From NCBI GenBank assembly GCA_018222585.1, contig JAAFAB010000012.1:1-64000 (forward strand): DNA of 64,000 nucleotides, read 5' to 3'. The notes below the pieces were generated by a model. It was not told the origin of the DNA, did not search any database, and was given only the letters and a program-made list of their open reading frames with translations. This document shows, piece by piece, positions 1-10,830 of this stretch. How positions within the stretch are numbered: the first letter of the stretch is position 1; each line of letters opens with the position of its first letter. The DNA comes from Paracoccaceae bacterium (GTDB taxonomy: Bacteria > Pseudomonadota > Alphaproteobacteria > Rhodobacterales > Rhodobacteraceae). A program made the position numbers and the translations under genes.

Positions 1-301
1 CGCCTCAGCGCCGCCGGTGAGGGGGGTTCTACGGTTAGTGCGGGGCACCCGCAAGCAGAATTTTCGAGAAACCGTCATATTTTTTGCAAAGAGGCGAATT
101 TACGTTAAATAACAGCAACTTAAATCCACACCTTTTTGTCGTCTTCTCCTCCCATGACCCCTTAGGCAGGGCGGATCACCGGCTTATCTCGAGTTTTCCA
201 CAGACTCGGATTCGAAATCGGGTAAGCTTCGGCGCTTTCCTCCCCCGATTCAGCGCCGTTTCGAGGCCGTATCGCGCAGGTTCTCCCGGAATCGACGCTC
301 C
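1..301. other. Intergenic left edge, relatively AT-rich, no gene supported
   Basis: No convincing coding region is seen here. The first 45 bases contain a CCTCA...TGAGG dyad. Positions 75-140 are clearly richer in A and T than the rest of the window. Two stretches resemble a DnaA box (TTATCCACA): 194-202 with one mismatch and 122-130 with two. A short open frame crosses into the end of msrQ, but it has no codon pattern or ribosome-binding site to support it. The gene to the left lies outside the window. Confidence 0.4.
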
Positions 302-937
302 TCAGCGTCGCTTCCGGGCCAGAATCGGCAACCGCAGCACCAGAAGCACCAGAATCGCCGCCATGTAGAGGATCGGCTCCAGCTGGAAGCCTTTCACCAG
401 GATGACGAAGTGCAGCGCGCCAAGGATCGCCACCGCGTAGACCAGCTTGTGCAGCTGCCGCCAACGACGGCCCAGCTTGCGGATCGACCAGGTGTTCGAG
501 GTCAGTGCCAGCGGCAGCATCAGCAGCAGCCCCCCCATGCCGATGGTGATATAGGGGCGCTTCACGATGTCGGCCCAGACCTGGCTGAGGAACTGCACGT
601 CGTAGTACATCCACACCAGCATGTGCAGCGTGATGTAGAAGAAGGTCAGCAGGCCGAGTGCCCGGCGGAACTTCAGCAGCGAGATCCCGGTGACGGTCCG
701 CAGCGGCGTCACCGCCAGGGTGGCGATGATCAGCCAGAGACCCCAGAGGCCCATCTGGTGCTCCATCTCCTTCACCGGGTCGACGCCCAGCCGGTCGTTC
801 AGCGCCGCCCAGTAGAGCAGCGCCGGCGGCACCGCCCCCACTATATAGAGAGGCCAGGCCGGCACCCGCCGCAGCACCCGGTTCACCGGATCCGCGACGG
901 AGCGCTGCACATGGGTCGGAAGGGCAATCACCGCCAT
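302..937 (-). CDS. msrQ: MsrQ, heme-binding membrane subunit of the MsrPQ methionine sulfoxide reductase
   Basis: MsrQ is the inner-membrane b-type heme protein that passes electrons to periplasmic MsrP, which repairs oxidised methionines in envelope proteins. The 211-residue product has about six hydrophobic segments and the ferric-reductase-like arrangement of the YedZ/MsrQ family. Membrane histidines that could bind heme lie near residue 105 (ITLHMLVW) and in the HKLVYAVAILGALH stretch near residues 163-177. Its ATG overlaps the msrP stop by one base (TGATG), so the two are translationally coupled. Length is normal for the family. Confidence 0.93.
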   Translation of the reverse strand: MAVIALPTHVQRSVADPVNRVLRRVPAWPLYIVGAVPPALLYWAALNDRLGVDPVKEMEHQMGLWGLWLIIATLAVTPLRTVTGISLLKFRRALGLLTFFYITLHMLVWMYYDVQFLSQVWADIVKRPYITIGMGGLLLMLPLALTSNTWSIRKLGRRWRQLHKLVYAVAILGALHFVILVKGFQLEPILYMAAILVLLVLRLPILARKRR

Positions 938-1863
938 CAGTAGTTCTTCGCCAGATCGAGGCCGGAATAGAGAGAAGCGACCTCTTCCCCGTAGCCGTTG
1001 AACATGTCGGTTTCCCGGCGCGAGCGCAGCCCGCCGCCGATCACCCGCTCCGTGGCCTGGGACCAGCGCGGATGGCTGACCTCAGGGTTCACGTTGGAAT
1101 AGAAGCCGTACTCGCGGTGGTTGGCGTCCTTCCAGCTGGTGAAGGGCATCTCCTCCTGCAGGGTGATGCGGACAATCGACTTGATCGATTTGAAACCGTA
1201 CTTCCACGGCACCACCAGGCGCAGCGGCGCGCCGTTCTGGTTGGGAAGGTCCCTGCCGTAGACCCCGGTCGCCAGGATGGTCAGCGGGTGCATCGCCTCA
1301 TCCAGGCGCAGGCCCTCGCGGTAGGGCCAGTCCAGCACGCGGCGCGACACACCCCGCATCTCGTCAGGGCGCAGGGCGGTCTCGAAGGCGACGTATTTCG
1401 CCCCGGACTGCACACCGACCTCGTTGAGCAGCGCGCGCAGCTCGAAGCCGTTCCAGGGAATGACCATCGACCAGGCCTCGACGCAGCGCAGGCGATAGAG
1501 CCGTTCCTCGATCTGCTTGCCCTTGAGGATGTCCTCCAGCCCGTAGGTGCCGGGCCGGTCGACCATGCCGTTGATCTCCACCGACCAGGGTGCGGTGGTC
1601 AGGGCCTCGGCATAGCGGGCCGGGTCTTCCTTGCCGGTGCCGAACTCGTAGTAGTTGTTGTAGTTGGTGATGTCCTCGAAGCTGTTCGCCTCCAGGCCCT
1701 GCGGCGCGGCCTCGGCCGGGCTGCCGCCCATGGTCCCGAGGCCAAGCCCCGCCAGCCCCACCCCTGCCACGCCGGCCCCGGCGATCAGGGTGCGGCGATT
1801 CAGGTAGACGGACTCGGGCGTCACGTCGTTCTCGGTCAACTTGCCGTTCCAGTTGCGTCTCAT
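937..1863 (-). CDS. msrP: MsrP, periplasmic molybdopterin methionine sulfoxide reductase
   Basis: This is the catalytic subunit that reduces protein-bound methionine sulfoxide in the periplasm. The 308-residue protein begins with a Tat signal (NRRTLIAG, twin arginines 23-24, followed by a glycine/alanine-rich hydrophobic stretch), as expected for a cofactor-loaded export. Cys127 in RLRCVEAW fits the molybdenum ligand of the sulfite-oxidase fold. The start is preceded by GGAGG at 1866-1870 on this strand. It is the first gene of the msrP-msrQ operon. The 121-bp gap upstream should hold the promoter, but I see no clear motif there. Confidence 0.95.
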   Translation of the reverse strand: MRRNWNGKLTENDVTPESVYLNRRTLIAGAGVAGVGLAGLGLGTMGGSPAEAAPQGLEANSFEDITNYNNYYEFGTGKEDPARYAEALTTAPWSVEINGMVDRPGTYGLEDILKGKQIEERLYRLRCVEAWSMVIPWNGFELRALLNEVGVQSGAKYVAFETALRPDEMRGVSRRVLDWPYREGLRLDEAMHPLTILATGVYGRDLPNQNGAPLRLVVPWKYGFKSIKSIVRITLQEEMPFTSWKDANHREYGFYSNVNPEVSHPRWSQATERVIGGGLRSRRETDMFNGYGEEVASLYSGLDLAKNY

Positions 1864-1984
1864 TGCGGCCTCCTATCGGCTTCCCCTGAGACACGAGTTA
1901 GCAGCCCCGTAGGTTTCGGCAAAATGATGCCTGCTCACACCTGCGACAATGCCCTGAAACATTTACGGCCGGGGCCGGCATGGT

Positions 1985-3526
1985 TCAGGCGTCGGGCGCC
2001 TCGATCGGGGCTTCGTCGGTGCGGCTGGCCTGCGGTGTCTCGTGGCTCTCCACCATCGAGGGCCTGAGCTTGCGCAGCACCACCGAGTTGCCGTCCGCCT
2101 GTACCAGCCGCACGTGGCGGCGGCGCATCTGGCGCGGCTCGGCGACGCCGACCGAATGGGCGATCATCTCGACCTCGCTGATCACCGAGCGGGCGTAGTT
2201 GGCGACGCCCTTGTACTTCTTCTGCACCACCAGGCCGCGCTGCAGGTGCGGGTCATGGGTGGTGATGCCGGTCGGACAGGTGTTCTTGTTGCACTTCAGG
2301 GCCTGGATGCAGCCCATCGAGAACATGAAGCCCCGCGCCGAGACGACGAAGTCGGCGCCCGCGCAGATGGCGAAGGCCACGTCGGCGGGGTTCACCAGCT
2401 TGCCCGAGGCGATGATCCGGATGCGGTCCTTCAGCCCGAAGCGGTCACGCATGTCGACCATGCGCAGCAGCGCCTCGCGCAGCGGCATCCCCACCAGGTC
2501 CATCAGCGGCATCGGAGCGGCACCGGTGCCGCCCTCGCCGCCGTCGATGGTGATGAAGTCGGGCGCGCTCTCGGGGCCACGCGCCAGGATCATCTCGAAG
2601 AATTCCTCGTAGGCATCGGAGGAGCCGATGACCGTCTTGAAGCCGACCGGCTTGCCGCTGACCTCGCGGATGTGGTGGATCATGTCCAGCAGGTCGGCGA
2701 AATCGTCGATCTCGCGGTGACGGTTGGGGCTGATCGCATCGCGGCCCATGGGCACGCCACGGATCTCGGAAACCTCCTGGTCGACCTTGGCGGCGGGCAG
2801 GATGCCACCCTTGCCGGGCTTGGCGCCCTGGGCCAGCTTCAGCTCGAACATCCGCACCTGCGGCTTGGCGGCCATGGCGCGCAGTTTCTCGTCGCTGAGG
2901 GTGCCATCGTGGTCGCGGACGCCGAACTTGGCGGTGCCGATCTGGTAGACCAGGTCGCAGCCCCCCTCCAGGTGATAGGGCGACAGCCCGCCCTCGCCGG
3001 TGTTCAGCCAGATGTTTGCATCCTTCGCCCCCATCGACAGCGCCTCGATGGCCGGGCGCGACATGGCGCCATAGGACATGCCCGAGATATTGAAGATCGA
3101 GGGCGCGTCGTAGGGGTGGCGGGCATGGGGGCCGATCTGCATCGGCTTGGTCACGGCGAACTGGTCATCCAGCGGCGGGAAGACCGCGTTGACGAAGATC
3201 GGCGTGCCGGGGATCGACAGGTTGCGGGTCGAGCCGAAGGCCAGCGTGTTCCCCTTGCCCTTGGCCGAATGGTAGACCCAGTCCCGCTGCGCCCGGTTGA
3301 AGGGCATTTCCTCGCGATCCATGGCAAAGAAGTACTGGCGGAAGAACTCGCCCAGCTTGGTGAACAGCCCCCGGAAGCGCCCGATCACCGGGTAATTGCG
3401 GCGGATCGCGTCCTCGCGCTGGCTGAGATCCAGCAGGAACATGGTGACCACGGCCAGGACCGTCAGCCCGATCGCCATGACGAAGATGAAGACAAGCCAT
3501 TCGACGGCTGGCGCGATGAAATCCAT
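1985..3526 (-). CDS. Membrane-anchored FMN-binding glutamate synthase-family protein
   Basis: The 513-residue product matches the central and FMN domains of the glutamate synthase large subunit but lacks the amidotransferase domain. Residues 3-27 form a hydrophobic anchor. The cysteine pattern C-x5-C-x4-C (CIQALKCNKNTC) is that of the GltB 3Fe-4S cluster, and glycine-rich FMN/substrate segments (DGGEGGTGAAP) are present. I chose the ATG at 3526, behind a GGAGGGAGAG stretch. An in-frame extension to 3715 starts inside an intergenic repeat and has no family resemblance. Such standalone proteins are common but their reaction is not settled; glutamate synthesis from 2-oxoglutarate is not shown. 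Confidence 0.85.
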   Translation of the reverse strand: MDFIAPAVEWLVFIFVMAIGLTVLAVVTMFLLDLSQREDAIRRNYPVIGRFRGLFTKLGEFFRQYFFAMDREEMPFNRAQRDWVYHSAKGKGNTLAFGSTRNLSIPGTPIFVNAVFPPLDDQFAVTKPMQIGPHARHPYDAPSIFNISGMSYGAMSRPAIEALSMGAKDANIWLNTGEGGLSPYHLEGGCDLVYQIGTAKFGVRDHDGTLSDEKLRAMAAKPQVRMFELKLAQGAKPGKGGILPAAKVDQEVSEIRGVPMGRDAISPNRHREIDDFADLLDMIHHIREVSGKPVGFKTVIGSSDAYEEFFEMILARGPESAPDFITIDGGEGGTGAAPMPLMDLVGMPLREALLRMVDMRDRFGLKDRIRIIASGKLVNPADVAFAICAGADFVVSARGFMFSMGCIQALKCNKNTCPTGITTHDPHLQRGLVVQKKYKGVANYARSVISEVEMIAHSVGVAEPRQMRRRHVRLVQADGNSVVLRKLRPSMVESHETPQASRTDEAPIEAPDA

Positions 3527-3721
3527 GGGGGCCCTCTCTCCCTCCAGAGCTACTTGGGCGCACCTTGGCGAAGCCCCGCAGCGGCCGCAACCGCCGTTAG
3601 CGCCAACTTGCCGGAACTCTGCCATGCGGCCCCGAGCGCCACCTCCCGGCGCCACGGACAGGACGGGAGCCTCCGGCGGGAGCATTTGGAGACATCGAAT
3701 GGATGTCAGGGGCACTTAGTG

Positions 3722-3783
3722 CATCACCAGGCTGAAAATACCTCCGGGGGAGTCTCTGGCACGGAGACGGGGGCAGAGCCCCC
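3722..3783 (+). repeat. Intergenic hairpin-bearing repeat, copy A
   Basis: A core, CACCAGGCTGAAAATACCTC plus a G run, is followed by a GTCTC/GAGAC stem and then a perfect GGGGGC-AGA-GCCCCC hairpin. The same core occurs at 12151-12181 (opposite orientation) and, diverged, at 12281-12317. Here it lies between divergent genes, so it cannot be a terminator for both. It is probably a small dispersed repeat typical of Rhodobacteraceae. Confidence 0.6.
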
Positions 3784-3830
3784 TTGCCCCGCCCCGCCCC
3801 GCGCGGCAGGAAGGGCAAAAAGGATCCCCC

Positions 3831-4373
3831 ATGCGCGTCTACCTCGCCGGCCCCGACGTCTTTCACCCCGAGGCCCTCGCCCTTGGCGAGAAGAAGAAGC
3901 GGATCTGTCGCGATCTCGGCCTCACCCCTGTCTTTCCACTCGACGAATTCGTGCCGCCCGAAGGCCGTGCCCCCGTCGAGCATGGCCTGGCCATCGCCGA
4001 AAAGGACTTCCGCCTCGCCCGCTCCTGCGAGGCCGCCTTGGTCAACCTGACCCCCTTCCATGGCCCCTCCATGGATGTCGGTACGGCGGTCGAACTGGGC
4101 TTCATGGTCGCCCTCGGTCACCGTCTTGTCGGCTATTCCAACGATCCCCGGCCCTTCGGCACCCGCGTCGCCGCGACCTACGGCACGATCCCCGGCGATC
4201 GGCGCCCAACGACCCCCGACGGCTATTCCATCGAGCCTTTCGGCCTAACGGACAACCTGATGGTCGACGGCGCGATCCGCGACGGTGGCGGGCAGGTCTT
4301 CCTGCCGGACGACCCCCTGCCCTTCGAGGACCTGTCGGTCTTCGCCGAGGCCGCAAGGTCGCTGCTGGCGTAG
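3831..4373 (+). CDS. Nucleoside 2-deoxyribosyltransferase
   Basis: These enzymes move deoxyribose between purine or pyrimidine bases, or hydrolyse deoxynucleotides, in nucleotide salvage. The 180-residue protein opens with VYLAGPDVF and carries GPSMDVGTAVELGFMVALG, the block that includes the family's catalytic glutamate (VELGF). Length is normal. A purine-rich AGGAAGGGC stretch lies about 15 bases before the ATG. The gene stands alone, convergent with the next one, with which it shares a perfect hairpin at 4418-4439. The exact substrate cannot be deduced. Confidence 0.85.
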   Translation: MRVYLAGPDVFHPEALALGEKKKRICRDLGLTPVFPLDEFVPPEGRAPVEHGLAIAEKDFRLARSCEAALVNLTPFHGPSMDVGTAVELGFMVALGHRLVGYSNDPRPFGTRVAATYGTIPGDRRPTTPDGYSIEPFGLTDNLMVDGAIRDGGGQVFLPDDPLPFEDLSVFAEAARSLLA

Positions 4374-4417
4374 GAGGGGGGTCACCCCGCCATCCGCAAC
4401 ACCAAAGCAGGCCGCGA

Positions 4418-4439
4418 AAGGTGGATTTGCATCCACCTT
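4418..4439. terminator. Perfect 9-bp hairpin between convergent genes
   Basis: AAGGTGGAT-TTGC-ATCCACCTT pairs perfectly, with a four-base loop, in the 98-bp gap between convergent genes. There is no long T run on either side, so termination may be weak. Position and symmetry suggest a shared bidirectional terminator. Confidence 0.55.
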
Positions 4440-4471
4440 CCCCGCCACCGCACCTGGCGCAGACCCTGTCG

Positions 4472-4912
4472 CTACACCCCGGCTGGCGCCAACGGCACCT
4501 TGAAGCTGTGCGAGAAATCCGCAAAGCCGGTGCCCTCGACGCTCATCAGCCATCGGCTTTCGACCCCCAGCATCACGCCGCCCGCGCCGTCCGGCGCAAA
4601 GTCCAGCCGGGTGACATCCACCGGGGTGTGGCAGCCGTGGAAGTAGACGGAGCCGTCTATGTAGCCATCCTCCGGGTTGGCCGGGAACTCCAGGCGGCGC
4701 CCGATCAGGCTGGCAGGGTCATCCGTGCCCAGCTCGATCCCGTCACCGCGGAAAGGGTATGCGAAGGCAAGCTCGCGCGGCTGGCCCTCGGGCGCCTCGG
4801 GCTCCAGCGTGATCGTGAAGGGGGCAAAGTCGATCTCCAGCGACCAATCATTGCCCTGTCCGGTCAGGCGGGCGGTACGGGCGCGCAGGGCGTGGGCGGG
4901 GAAAGTCTGCAT
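4472..4912 (-). CDS. Uncharacterised 146-residue protein
   Basis: I do not recognise the family with confidence. The ATG at 4912 was chosen because the product from there (MQTFPAHALRARTARLTG...) is compact and soluble, whereas the in-frame extension to 5242 reads through the clpB terminator and the clpB 3' end. The sequence is rich in short beta-type stretches with no signal peptide or membrane segment. It sits between the deoxyribosyltransferase gene and clpB but shares no evident operon with either; clpB ends in a strong terminator just upstream. Confidence 0.6.
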   Translation of the reverse strand: MQTFPAHALRARTARLTGQGNDWSLEIDFAPFTITLEPEAPEGQPRELAFAYPFRGDGIELGTDDPASLIGRRLEFPANPEDGYIDGSVYFHGCHTPVDVTRLDFAPDGAGGVMLGVESRWLMSVEGTGFADFSHSFKVPLAPAGV

Positions 4913-4970
4913 GGGGCACCTCGGCAGGACCGCGACGGACCGCGGCCCGCCAGTCATGACACAGACCCTG

Positions 4971-5000
4971 CAAAAGCAAAGGGGCGGCCGAAGCCGCCCC
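4971..5000 (-). terminator. Rho-independent terminator of clpB
   Basis: A perfect GGGGCGGC-CGAA-GCCGCCCC stem-loop (4981-5000) is followed, in the clpB reading direction, by TTTGCTTTTG. It starts 22 bases after the clpB stop codon. Confidence 0.85.
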
Positions 5001-5022
5001 CCCTGTCGCGCGCGATCTGCCC

Positions 5023-7644
<2,622 letters not shown>

Positions 7645-7723
7645 GGCAATTCTCCTTTTCCGAAGCGTCCCACATCTGGCCACCCTCTTCGAGGCATGGC
7701 CGCTTCGGGACCTCACGAGAATG

Positions 7724-7752
7724 AGATGGGGGGCGCTACACGGCGGTTCAAG
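7724..7752 (-). promoter_or_regulatory. clpB: RpoH (sigma-32) heat-shock promoter of clpB
   Basis: Read on the minus strand, CTTGAA (7752-7747) is followed after 15 bases by CCCCATCT (7731-7724). Both elements match the classical sigma-32 consensus (CTTGAA, CCCCATNT) with allowed spacing. The start codon lies 80 bases downstream of the -10 element. Confidence 0.85.
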
Positions 7753-7853
7753 ATGCGCGGGATCAAGCCGGTGGCACCGGAACCCGGAACCGGCCCCGTC
7801 ATGAAAGTGTTTCATAGGTGAACAACAGCCACAGCCCCGTGAGGGAGGCCAAG

Positions 7854-8198
7854 ATGAAAGAGACCCAGAACACACTCGCCACCCAGCACACCAACGGGCG
7901 GCATCTGACCCGCATCGCCTCGATCCGCTACAACGCCGCCGAACGCGCCTTCGAGGCCGCCGTGACCCTTTACGAGGGGCGCGAGGTCTTCACCTACCCC
8001 GTTTCGCTGCGCGCGCCGATGGACATGGGCTATGAAGAGGTGACCCGCGCCCTCTCCGAACTCGCCTGCCGCCGCCATGACCGGGGACAGCCCGGAATGC
8101 GGGCCCGGCGCGAGGAAGCCCTGCTGGAGCATCTGCCGCTACGGGTGCAGCAGGCCACGACAGCCTTGTGGGACCGCATCCTCGGGCGTGCCGCCTGA
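7854..8198 (+). CDS. Uncharacterised 114-residue protein
   Basis: I do not recognise this small soluble protein. It combines a beta-type N-terminal half ([18 protein letters not shown] then [14 protein letters not shown]) with an arginine-rich helical C-terminal half ([19 protein letters not shown]). I chose the ATG at 7854, five bases behind GGGAGG (7843-7848). A GTG at 7818 in the same frame would add 12 residues but has no ribosome-binding site. It is divergent from clpB. No signal peptide or membrane segment is visible. Confidence 0.65.
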   Translation: MKETQNTLATQHTNGRHLTRIASIRYNAAERAFEAAVTLYEGREVFTYPVSLRAPMDMGYEEVTRALSELACRRHDRGQPGMRARREEALLEHLPLRVQQATTALWDRILGRAA

Positions 8199-8250
8199 CG
8201 CAGGCGGGACACGCCCAGGTCCCCCCGGATGGGCCAGGGGTGACGCCCCG

Positions 8251-8298
8251 CCTTGACCTGGCCTTGACCTGGAGGGGCAAAAGGTCGAAGAGGTCGAA
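8251..8298 (+). repeat. Two tandem direct repeats upstream of pyrF
   Basis: CCTTGACCTGG occurs twice back to back (8251-8261 and 8262-8272), and AGGTCGAA occurs twice with one base between (8282-8289 and 8291-8298). Both lie in the 117-bp gap ahead of pyrF, the second ending 17 bases before its start codon. They could be regulator sites or simple slippage products. Confidence 0.5.
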
Positions 8299-8315
8299 AA
8301 TCCGGGAGAGACCTC

Positions 8316-9071
8316 ATGACTGAAGCCCACCAGATCCCCCAATCCCCCCAAGCCCAGGCAGATGACCGACTGATCGTCGCGCTGGACGTGCCCGATGCGC
8401 TCGCCGGGCTCAAGCTGGCAGAGGAGATCGGCGACGCGGTCTCTTTCTACAAGATCGGGCTGGGGATGCTGACCGGGGGCGGCATGGCGCTGGCCAACGA
8501 GTTGAAGCAGGAACACGGCAAGCGCATCTTCCTCGACATGAAGCTGTTCGACATCGGCCAGACGGTCGAGAACGCGGTGAAGGGGATTTCCCAGTACGAT
8601 CTCGATTTCCTGACCGTGCACGGCGATCCGCATGTGGTGCGCGCCGCCAAGCAGGGCGCCGCCGGCAAGGATCTGAAGATCCTCGCCGTGACCATCCTGA
8701 CCTCGCTGGAACGCGCCGATCTGGATGACGGGCTGATCATGCCCGGCGACGTGCCCGAGATCGTGGTGGAACGCGCCGCCCGCGCCTTCGAGGCCGGGGC
8801 CGACGGCATCATCTGCTCGCCCAACGAAGCCGCCGCGATCCGTGCCCTGCCAAATGCCGAGGGCCGCTCGATCGTCACGCCGGGTGTCCGTCCCGCCGGA
8901 GCCGAAAGCGATGACCAGAAGCGCATCGCCACCCCCGCCAGCGCCGTGGCCGCCGGGGCCGATCACGTGGTGGTGGGCCGTCCGATCTGGCGTGCCGAGG
9001 ATCCCCGCGCCGCCGCCCGCGCCGTGGTGGCCGAGCTGCGCTCGCCGCAGGCTGCGCGCCCGAACCGCTGA
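8316..9071 (+). CDS. pyrF: Orotidine 5'-phosphate decarboxylase
   Basis: PyrF converts OMP to UMP, the last step of pyrimidine synthesis. The 251-residue TIM-barrel protein shows the N-terminal LIVALDVPD strand, the catalytic D-x-K-x-x-D motif in LDMKLFDIGQT (about residues 74-84), and the C-terminal phosphate-binding GADHVVVGRPIW. Length is typical of the type I family. A GGGAGAGA ribosome-binding site precedes the ATG. It is followed at 17 bases by the end of a convergent gene, with no clear terminator. Confidence 0.97.
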   Translation: MTEAHQIPQSPQAQADDRLIVALDVPDALAGLKLAEEIGDAVSFYKIGLGMLTGGGMALANELKQEHGKRIFLDMKLFDIGQTVENAVKGISQYDLDFLTVHGDPHVVRAAKQGAAGKDLKILAVTILTSLERADLDDGLIMPGDVPEIVVERAARAFEAGADGIICSPNEAAAIRALPNAEGRSIVTPGVRPAGAESDDQKRIATPASAVAAGADHVVVGRPIWRAEDPRAAARAVVAELRSPQAARPNR

Positions 9072-9087
9072 GAACGCCGGGACCGCC

Positions 9088-9354
9088 TCAATCCTCGTTG
9101 ATGTCGCGGTCCCACATCTTCACCTGCCCCTTGCGCACGCCCATGACCCGGCGCAGCACCGCCCAGGCGATCAGGGAAAACAGCGCAAACAGCAGCAGCA
9201 TCCAGCTGAGCGCAACGGTCACGCCGATCAGCAGCAGCACGCCGACAACCAGCGCGCCTAGGGCGAAGCCGAGGAACAGGAACCCCGGCACCAGCATTTC
9301 CAAAGCCAGCAGCACGACGCCTGCGGCCATCCAGGCCCACCAGAGCAGCAGCAT
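9088..9354 (-). CDS. NfeD-family membrane protein (short form)
   Basis: The 88-residue product consists of three closely packed hydrophobic segments and a short basic/acidic tail, matching the membrane part of the short NfeD form that lacks the ClpP-like protease domain. Such proteins are almost always encoded next to an SPFH-domain partner and are thought to assist it in membrane microdomains. That is the case here: its ATG overlaps the stop of the upstream SPFH gene by one base (TGATG). Confidence 0.85.
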   Translation of the reverse strand: MLLLWWAWMAAGVVLLALEMLVPGFLFLGFALGALVVGVLLLIGVTVALSWMLLLFALFSLIAWAVLRRVMGVRKGQVKMWDRDINED

Positions 9355-10250
9355 CAGCCCCGCCCCTTCAGCAGGGTGAAGGCATCGCGGAAGGCGTCAA
9401 TGGCGTTCGAGGGCACGACGATGGTCTGCTTGCCCTCGCCCTTGCCAAGCGCCACCAGCGCCTCGACCTGCTTCAGCGCCACCTGGTACTGCGCCGCCTC
9501 AAGCCCGTTCTCGGCGATCGCCTGGGCCACCTGGGCGGTGGCATAGGCTTCGGCATCGGCGCTGATCCGGCGCGCCTTGGCGACCTGTTCGGCGGCGTAG
9601 AGCTCGGCATCGGCCTGAAGTTCGACCGCGCGTTTCTTGCCCTCGGCCTCGGTCACTTGCGCCCGGCGGGCACGTTCCGCGTTGAGCTGCTGCAGCATCG
9701 CATCGCGCGTCGCCTGGTCGAGGTTCACGTCCAGGATCTCGGCCCGGGTGACCTCGATCCCCCAGTTGTCGACCGCGTCCATGACGTTCATCTTGATGGT
9801 CGAGATCAGGGCGGCGCGGTTCGACTGCACCTCGTCCAGCTCCATCTTGCCGATCTCGGCACGCACGATCCCGGCCACGGTGGTGGCAATGGCGGCATCC
9901 ACGTCGCGGATCCGGTAGACGGTCTTTTCCGGTTCGAGGATGCGGTAGAAGACGCTGGTCTCGACCTGCACGAGAACGTTATCGGCGGTGATCGCGTCCT
10001 GTTCGGCATTGGGCAGCTGGCGCTCCAGGATAGAGACGCGATGCGCCACCCGGTCGACCACCGGCACGATCAGGTTGATCCCCGGCCCCAGGACCGAGCG
10101 CAGCCGGCCGAAGCGCTCGACCACGTATTTCTCGGACTGCGGCACGATGCGCACGCCCAGAAGGATGGCGATCACCACGGCCAGGGCCAGAAGAATCAGG
10201 ACAATGTTGCTGCCGTCCATCAGGAAGGCTTCAAGATCGGTATTGTTCAT
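9354..10250 (-). CDS. SPFH/Band 7 (stomatin-like) membrane protein
   Basis: The 298-residue protein has one N-terminal membrane segment (about residues 12-34), then an SPFH domain beginning IVPQSEKYVVERFGR, and an alanine/glutamate-rich coiled coil (about 190-260) used for oligomer formation. It resembles QmcA/paraslipins, which organise membrane domains and protein quality control. I chose the ATG at 10250, six bases behind GGAGAG. The downstream partner is the NfeD-like gene, and the pairing supports both calls. Confidence 0.92.
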   Translation of the reverse strand: MNNTDLEAFLMDGSNIVLILLALAVVIAILLGVRIVPQSEKYVVERFGRLRSVLGPGINLIVPVVDRVAHRVSILERQLPNAEQDAITADNVLVQVETSVFYRILEPEKTVYRIRDVDAAIATTVAGIVRAEIGKMELDEVQSNRAALISTIKMNVMDAVDNWGIEVTRAEILDVNLDQATRDAMLQQLNAERARRAQVTEAEGKKRAVELQADAELYAAEQVAKARRISADAEAYATAQVAQAIAENGLEAAQYQVALKQVEALVALGKGEGKQTIVVPSNAIDAFRDAFTLLKGRG

Positions 10251-10325
10251 GGGTCTCTCCGACAGGCCACCCGGCCAGGTTGCGGCCACTATGGCGCGTC
10301 ACGCGGGGTAGCGGAACCGCTTTCG

Positions 10326-10784
10326 TCACCCGGCGCGGGTGGTGGCAAGGTAATCGCCAAGCCGCGCCGCCAGCGGCGGAATGCGCAATGGATGGGCCAC
10401 GTAATCCGCCGGCAACATCAGCGCCCAGCCCTGCCCCTCGCTGCCCAACCGGATCCCCGCCCGACGGCGCGCGGGGATCCGCGCGGCGAAGAACCAGACC
10501 TCGACGCCCGAGGAATCGTTGTAGGACCGGCCATAATGGAAGTCGGTGGGGGCAAGGCGCAGCGACAGCTCCTCTGCCGTCTCGCGGATCACGCAGTCCA
10601 GCGGCGATTCTCCGGGCTCGCGCCCGCCGCCAGGCATGTCCCAGAGGCCCGGAAAGGGGATCGTGGGCAGATCGTCGCGCTGCAGCACCGCCAGCGCCTC
10701 GCCGACGAACAGCAGCGTCTTCGCTCCGTCGAAGTCTCGCCGCCGATCCAGCGCCCCCGCCGGCATTCCTGTTTCGTTCGCCAT
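10326..10784 (-). CDS. Nudix hydrolase
   Basis: Nudix enzymes cleave nucleoside diphosphates linked to another group. The Nudix box is seen at about residues 52-74: GGREPGE, seven residues, then RETAEE; the usual final glycine of the box is a serine (EELSL). The acidic residues that bind metal are kept, so activity is likely. It stands head-to-head with dinB, 46 bases apart, which may hint at a role in cleaning oxidised nucleotides, but the substrate cannot be told from sequence. Confidence 0.9.
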   Translation of the reverse strand: MANETGMPAGALDRRRDFDGAKTLLFVGEALAVLQRDDLPTIPFPGLWDMPGGGREPGESPLDCVIRETAEELSLRLAPTDFHYGRSYNDSSGVEVWFFAARIPARRRAGIRLGSEGQGWALMLPADYVAHPLRIPPLAARLGDYLATTRAG

Positions 10785-10830
10785 GGCCCGGGTATATCAT
10801 GCGACCCTGAGCCCGCCATCGGATTCTCCC

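Noticed and set aside
84-368. A 94-codon frame at the left edge
   Set aside because: No ribosome-binding site or family resemblance, and it runs into the 3' end of msrQ on the other strand.
10785-10830. SOS (LexA) box ahead of dinB
   Set aside because: Neither GTTC-N7-GTTC nor GAAC-N7-GAAC is present in the gap or in the adjoining start of the Nudix gene.
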